Assembly: GCF_026212465.1 (NCBI RefSeq)
Contig: NC_080056.1
Span: 7,348,517-7,412,516 of the forward strand
Direction: 5' to 3'
DNA length: 64,000 bases
From: Amaranthus tricolor
Lineage: Eukaryota > Streptophyta > Magnoliopsida > Caryophyllales > Amaranthaceae
Shown: piece after piece, positions 58,700 to 64,000 of the stretch
Layout: every line of letters begins with the position of its first letter
How positions within the stretch are numbered: the first letter of the stretch is position 1
The notes under the pieces: generated by a model
Databases searched by the model: none
What the model was told of the DNA's origin: nothing
Seen by the model: only the letters and a program-made list of their open reading frames with translations
Made by a program: the position numbers and the translations under genes

Positions 58700-58825
58700 G
58701 TCTGATCTGAATTTACTAAGGTCTGATCTGATCTGGTCTGATTCAGTCTGATTTTATCTGGTCTGGACTTATCTGATTTGATTTGATTTGATCTGGTCTG
58801 ATCTGATTTAATTTGGTTTGGTTTC
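58700..58825. repeat. TCTGATCTG-rich tract, left
   Basis: About 125 bases of tandem-like variants of TCTGATCTGG/TCTGATTTGA. A related tract in the same orientation lies at 63096-63161. Confidence 0.85.
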
Positions 58826-58879
58826 ATTGAGTTTGATATTGTACTTTTTTTATTAATGATAAATAATAGTAGTTAAGGT

Positions 58880-59158
<279 letters not shown>

Positions 59159-59185
59159 TTCTTATTTTTATATTAATATCAACAA

Positions 59186-59218
<33 letters not shown>

Positions 59219-59219
59219 A
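59186..59219. repeat. (ATC)n microsatellite
   Basis: About 11 ATC triplets. Confidence 0.95.
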
Positions 59220-59345
59220 AAACCAAAGAAAATGAATAACTACTTTTGTTCCAAGATTTTTTTAGAATGTTTGAAAAAACATACTACATAGTTTCTCCAT
59301 CTAAATAATAATATATATTACATTCTACAAATTAAAAATCAAATA

Positions 59346-60116
59346 CTACGAAGTTTCTGCTTCTCTTTGAATTGATGCCCAAATATCGTTGGCTATATTT
59401 AGTTGGATTCTATCCATTTCAGTCTTGCGCTCTGTGTTAAACATGTTGGTATCACTTCTCGGTTCAATGTTAACCCCACTTGATATTGGGATACCTAATT
59501 GATATAGGCGAATAAAATTATGAAGCGTAAATGTTGACACCATAATAGCCAACTGATATTTCATTGCCATACAAGGCATATTTTTCAATATCTTCCATAG
59601 ATTTTTTAGCACTCCAAAGCATCTCTCAATTGTCATACGCAAGGATGAATGTCTGTAATTAAAATGTTCAAGCATCCCTGCAGGAGGTGGGCCGACACGA
59701 AACTGAGGCACGATATCTAATATCATCATTTTTTGTTGGACTGAGGTATCCAAGAGTGTTCGGATATTCGGAATCGACCAAATAGTATTTTCCTAAATTT
59801 ATAACAATAGTTAGACATTTACAAATAATATTTAAATATGGATTATATGAATATGAAATTGTTATGTAATACCTGGATGAATATTCTCTACGTATTGGAC
59901 TAGTTTAATAAATATTTCTCTATCCAATCTTAATTGTTCCCTACATAAATCAGGATGAATATTCAATAATCTATGTATGTAATCGCAACCCGGTTCTCCC
60001 TCGACTTTCAAAGGTCGTCGTTTGAGTGGAGTGAGTAGTCTCTTTAACTTCTCTAGTGCAATGATCATGGTACATGTTCGAACTCGAATAATGTCCATCC
60101 TACAGTGTAATAGCAA
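59346..60116 (-). pseudogene. PIF/Harbinger transposase (DDE nuclease) lacking its catalytic centre
   Basis: Exon A (60116-59873) encodes the N-terminal part, including HPDLCREQLRLDREIFIKLV. An 80-bp GT/AG intron (59872-59793) leads in phase 1 to exon B (59792-59346). The junction is in frame: ...ENIHPG/KYYLVDSEYPNTLGYLSP. KYYLVDSEYP holds the second catalytic Asp and FNYRHSSLRMTIERCFGVLK the third catalytic Glu. About 200 residues between, with the DGTH box carrying the first Asp, are absent. A frameshift after GYLSPTKND moves the rest into another frame (FRVGPPPAGM onward). The intact enzyme would cut and paste the element with its MYB-like partner, encoded just upstream. This copy is dead. 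Confidence 0.85.
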
Positions 60117-60533
60117 TGCAACAACATATATTTAATAAATATTAAACAAAAAATTGTGAAAATAATATAAACAGTATCATTAAGAACAAGATCAATATAT
60201 ATTTTATAGAGCCATATGATAAATAGCATCACTAAGTACAAGATTAGTACAAAAGTTGCTCTAACTATGTTAATATCAAGCTTTATGGAGCCATATGATA
60301 GTATTACTAAGTACTCTAGTACTAGATTAATACAAAAGTTGCTCCAACTAGAGTAATATATAAAAAGCTTTATGGAGCCATATGTTAGAAATATGACTAC
60401 TAACTTTTAGATCAATACAAAAGTGGCTCCAACTAAATTTAGATGCTATAAAATAGTTTTATGGAGAAGTAGAGACACATTCTACTTCAGGTAGATTAAT
60501 ATCAAAAGCCGTCTTCAAGAACATAAGTTTTTG
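60117..60533. repeat. Spacer with repeated 'GCTTTATGGAGCCATATG' phrases
   Basis: Between the two Harbinger genes. A phrase like AAAAGTTGCTCCAACTA...AGCTTTATGGAGCCATATG recurs three to four times (about 60200, 60250-60300, 60330-60385, 60420-60470), a degenerate tandem repeat of 70-90 bp. Confidence 0.7.
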
Positions 60534-61443
60534 TTAGTTTGATGACAATGCTAGAAAATATTCACCATTGTCTCCTTCATGTAGGAATTGCATACATTTA
60601 AAAACAAACTCTTCACCCTTTTCTTTGACTTCCTTAAGTTTATTTAGAGCTGTAGCAACTTGAGAGTGTTTGGAAACTTTAAGAGATGGCGAACCAGATA
60701 AAATGGACATTTTGAGTATCTCTAAACAAGTCTCAATATCAGTCTTAGCTTTTTTAGAGCTACTTATACTCCCTACGTTCTTACGTTTCCCCTTTGACGT
60801 GGTTGTGGATAGATTTTTGCTCTCTTCATGACCAAAGTCACACTTTCCCTCTCCTAATTCTGTTTTCAAAACAATCATCACTATCACCAGTTTCTTCGGT
60901 ATCATTTCCATCACCTTCCCCTAATAGTGATTTACCACTCTCTCATCCAGGGGAATAACTATATTTGCTAGTTGCAAAAGATCCACTATAAAGACTACGT
61001 AGCAATGCCAAATGAGCTAAAGGCTTCTTCAAGAACATGGAAGGTATGCCTTTATGTTTCTGTTTACACAAATAAAATAATATAACTACCTCATAAACAC
61101 CTAAATTAATTATATCAAAACAAGCATTCATGTATTTTTACCTCCACAAATCCGCCCATCTATCATCTTGGTCAACTTGTGGACATCCACTCTCGGGATC
61201 AAATGAAAGACCTGTCCACTTTAATTCCATCTCATTCCATATTTTAAATTGTGCTTTCAAGTCATCATACTTATTTCTAGCTTGTTTATCATTAAAATTT
61301 TTTCCAGTTGCTACATTTAAACCTTGAACAATTTTTGCCCAATTTGTTTTGCGTTCACTTGATCCTGCTTTTAATTGGATACAAATCTCCAAGAATTTTT
61401 TAGTATCTTGCTCACTCCATGAGAGTCTCTCTTTGGGAGCCAT
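60534..61443 (-). pseudogene. MYB/SANT-like partner protein of PIF/Harbinger, broken
   Basis: Exon 1 (61443-61142) starts MAPKERLSWSEQDTKKFLEI and holds a MYB/SANT-like DNA-binding domain with the expected Trp and basic residues (NWAKIVQGLN, DKQARNKYDDLKAQFKIWNE), ending DDRWADLW at a GTAAAA donor. The next coding block (from about 61059) reads KHKGIPSMFLKKPLAHLALL and SFATSKYSYSPG, then a TGA. After a frame change, 60534-60914 continues with a Ser/Lys-rich region and a C-terminal stretch (LNKLKEVKEKGEEFVFKCMQ). The splice phase does not keep the second block in frame. Such proteins act with the Harbinger nuclease in nuclear import and DNA binding of the element; this copy is degenerate. Confidence 0.8.
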
Positions 61444-62584
61444 ATACTTTGCTCACCACAAAGACAAAATGAGCTAGATTACTTTAATTAAAAAAAAAGA
61501 ACTCAAACTAATAAATAATTATGTACATTGAAATACTAAGCACAATAGCAATGAATAGCAATGAAAAGCAGATGGCCAATGCAAATAAACAAACTTTCTG
61601 ATGTGGTCGAAAAAATTGATCAAATTAAAGTATGGGCCATGTTTTTTTTTAAAAGTAAAAAGTATAAAGATACACTTATCATGTATACTCTTTAAAAATT
61701 GATCAAATTTTTGATGTTTATTTATTCATAAAAATAGTAATGATATATTTTAATTAGTTGAAAAAATGATCAATTTGGCAAATAAATAGTGCAAAATTGA
61801 AAGTGAAGCAACTAAAAATATATAAGAAAAAGTTATAACTTTATAAGTGAATTATACCAAAAAAATTTTAAAGTACACCAAGTATTTTAATGTAGGTCTT
61901 GTACTTATTAGGTACACCAAGTATATGTCATTTAATATTTATTTTTTTTAATTATTTTCTTTTTCTACTCCAAAAAGTTCTAACAAAACCCAAATCAATT
62001 CGAAAAGTTAGAATTTATAACATCCATTGATACACAATTGATTGTAAATTTGAAATGAATATAAAAAATTGTATATCACTTAGTTTGATTTATTTCAACA
62101 CATCAATTTTTATATTCTCATTTGGTTATTACTTACTATTAGACCTAAAATTATACTCTTTAAAAATGTATACAAAAATCTACAAAATAATACATATACA
62201 TATACAAACATATCATTATCATCCAAAATGTAGCCACAAAGCCTGACATCAAGAAGGCAAAGATATATTATATAATAAAAAATCTACAAATAAATACATA
62301 TATATATATATATACACACACATATCATAAAAACTTACAATATTTTGTTGTACTCTTGTGAATAGTTTTCTGTATTTCTTTCTCTTGATCCATTAGTGAA
62401 GAGCGCTTGGAATTACAGGGATTAAATATTTCCTTGATACATGGTTTATGTAGTTATATAAGATGTTAGGTAATAGAAATGAGAAAAAGTAAATATTCAT
62501 TGATAGTTCTTTAATAAAGCAGGAGAATGTTATATACAACAATAAATGTTAGAAGGTAAAGCGTTCTTAAGGTTACGTTAGATA

Positions 62585-62587
<3 letters not shown>
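61444..62587. other. Upstream region of the Harbinger genes
   Basis: AT-rich with a short (AT)n run at about 62297-62316. No gene or clear terminal inverted repeat was identified. Confidence 0.45.

Positions 62588-62641
<54 letters not shown>
62588..62641. repeat. (AAT)n microsatellite
   Basis: About 18 AAT triplets. Confidence 0.95.
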
Positions 62642-62645
<4 letters not shown>

Positions 62646-62760
62646 GGAAAATTTTCGGGAATAATCCCATCTATTGACGATTCGCTGTGAATAATCCGTA
62701 CTATCGATTATTTATGAATAATCCCACCTTTCCACTATTTTTGCTCGTGGCACCCCATGG
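62646..62760. mobile_element. Single MULE-type terminus
   Basis: GGAAAATTTTCGGGAATAAT starts a block with three GAATAATCC words, the same plan as the arms of the MULE at 22267-23499 (GGAAAAATTA with three AATAATACGAA words). No inverted partner was found in the window, so the rest is lost or beyond it. Confidence 0.5.
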
Positions 62761-63050
62761 AAAAAAGTGACCGACGACTAATGCAGGTTTCCATGTAGCT
62801 GTTGCAGGTATTATTCTCATTCCCTTTTCTGTCTTCATCTTGTTCACGCATCTTCTTCCTTAACCCTAACTTTCTTCATTCTTATTCTTCTTCTTCACCT
62901 ACTTTCTTCATTTTGGTTCTTCTTGTTCACCCATCTTCTTCTTTTTTTTTTATTTTTTTTATTTCTGAAAATATAAACTCCAATACCAACATCAAGCCAG
63001 CAAAATGCATTGGTTTACTTCGTGGTTTGAAGATGATGGTTTGGAATTTG
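62761..63050. other. TTC-rich stretch, no gene
   Basis: Contains repeated CATCTTCTT/TTCTTCATT words. It looks like leader-type sequence or captured DNA beside the MULE terminus. An open frame here is low complexity. Confidence 0.4.
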
Positions 63051-63090
63051 TAATAATAACAATAACAATAATAATAATAATAATAATAAT
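63051..63090. repeat. (AAT/AAC)n microsatellite
   Basis: About 13 triplets directly before the right TCTGATCTG tract. Confidence 0.95.
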
Positions 63091-63095
63091 GGTAT

Positions 63096-63161
63096 GGTCT
63101 GATCTGGTCTGATCTGAAAATTTCTAATCTGATGTGAATAATTCTGATCTGATCTGATTCC
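63096..63161. repeat. TCTGATCTG-rich tract, right
   Basis: Contains GGTCTGATCTGGTCTGATCT and TTCTGATCTGATCTGATTCC, same strand as the tract at 58700. GAAGAGAACATA follows at 63196-63207. Confidence 0.85.
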
Positions 63162-63213
63162 AATAAAAATAAGTCATAAGTTGAAAAAATAAGTTGAAGA
63201 GAACATAATGTTC

Positions 63214-64000
63214 CAAACTAATAAAGCACTATTATTAAGCCTCTTAAATTTTTATTTTACTTGTGGTTTAGTATTTAGTCTCTTTAAGTTTGTCTAGTTA
63301 ATTGATTTTTATAAAAAAGAATTTAGTTAAATAATATATACTCTAAGAAGCGAATGTAAGAGTTTGTATGTTTGTCATTTTGTCATATTAGGATTGGAAT
63401 TGAATGATTGAAAATCATGCTAGTACATTAGTTCCGAATATATATGCCCTATTTGTTCCGATATATACTCTAGTCCTAAATCTTTGTTAAATGTACAAAA
63501 GTCTTATTATATAGAGCTCTATCATGTGCTTAAGATTACTCACTAATTAGCTCCTTTCTCCCTATATATAACCACCATTTGTAATTCCTTTAAATTTGTA
63601 TTTCTTTTTTAAACACATTAATATTATCCTAGGCTAGAATGGTAAATGTATATAGCCCATTGGTGAACCACCATAAATTCTTGTCTTCTTTATTTATTTG
63701 TTATTGTCATTCGTTACTTACTTGCATATTTGTTTATCCCTACAACAAACACACATCATAAACATCCACTTAAACTCTAAGTTGTGATCTTTGGTAAGCG
63801 AGAGTGCCTCTCATTTCACGTCACTATTTGAACTACACCATTATTAGACATTAGTTGTCAATTCACTTTAGTAATACTTACCAATTATTTTTATTTTGCA
63901 TCTGACTCATCTAATAGAAATAGTTCAAAAAAATAATAATTACTATTTTATTCATATACAGTCACTTTTGATAATAAATATTACATTGACATCAGAGAAC
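63214..64000. other. Intergenic to window end
   Basis: AT-rich, no recognised gene or repeat. Confidence 0.5.

Noticed and set aside
62927..63163. Minus-strand frame with a poly-tyrosine run
   Set aside because: Product of the AAT/AAC microsatellite and TCTGATCTG tract.

Overview
The window is about 64 kb of AT-rich nuclear DNA from a flowering plant. The evidence is spliced genes with GT/AG introns, plant-specific families (PHT1 phosphate transporters, a TPD1-like secreted protein, a plant-type EAF6) and plant transposon families (copia and Tat-like LTRs, RTE LINE, CACTA, MULE, hAT, PIF/Harbinger, Stowaway-like MITEs). A dicot, possibly Caryophyllales, is my guess from the look of the dispersed repeats; the sequence does not prove it. 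No prokaryotic, organellar or viral block was seen, and no tRNA, rRNA or CRISPR array.

Layout. 1-631 is the 3' part of a large LTR whose full-length relative is a solo LTR at 14932-17266. 1438-1614 (minus) looks like the last exon of an unrecognised gene; a decayed RTE LINE (1698-5203, 17-bp target-site duplication) sits just upstream of it. 5221-10700 is intergenic with a SINE-like insert, MITEs and a probable solo copia LTR. 10701-18932 is a nested stack: a non-autonomous MULE (9-bp TSD) holds a copia element (5-bp TSD), whose interior holds a hAT-type element (8-bp TSD) and the solo LTR (5-bp TSD). 19171-23508 has a PIF/Harbinger-like element, several MITEs and a second long-TIR MULE. 23.5-28.5 kb is repeat-poor intergenic DNA.

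Genes, all on the minus strand: EAF6 (coding 28591-30648, seven exons, probable 5'UTR intron to about 33.7 kb); a TPD1-like small secreted cysteine-rich protein (35706-37388, two exons); a PHT1 phosphate transporter with one coding intron (38926-41224) and a probable 5'UTR intron to 42319; a second, intronless PHT1 transporter (54927-56522) with a 180-bp tandem duplication in its leader/promoter. The two PHT1 genes are same-strand paralogues about 14 kb apart, separated by MITEs, a CACTA element and a fold-back element. 58.7-63.2 kb carries a decayed two-gene PIF/Harbinger element (MYB-like protein plus a nuclease lacking its catalytic centre), a very long ATT microsatellite and TCTGATCTG-rich tracts.

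The two transporters would import phosphate at the plasma membrane, EAF6 acts in nuclear histone acetylation, and the TPD1-like protein is predicted to be secreted; nothing suggests they form one pathway. I found no clear undescribed system. The best leads are the Asp-to-Glu change in the PHT1 signature of the second transporter, the promoter duplication, the in-frame core-less Harbinger transposase, and several elements resolved to exact ends by their target-site duplications.
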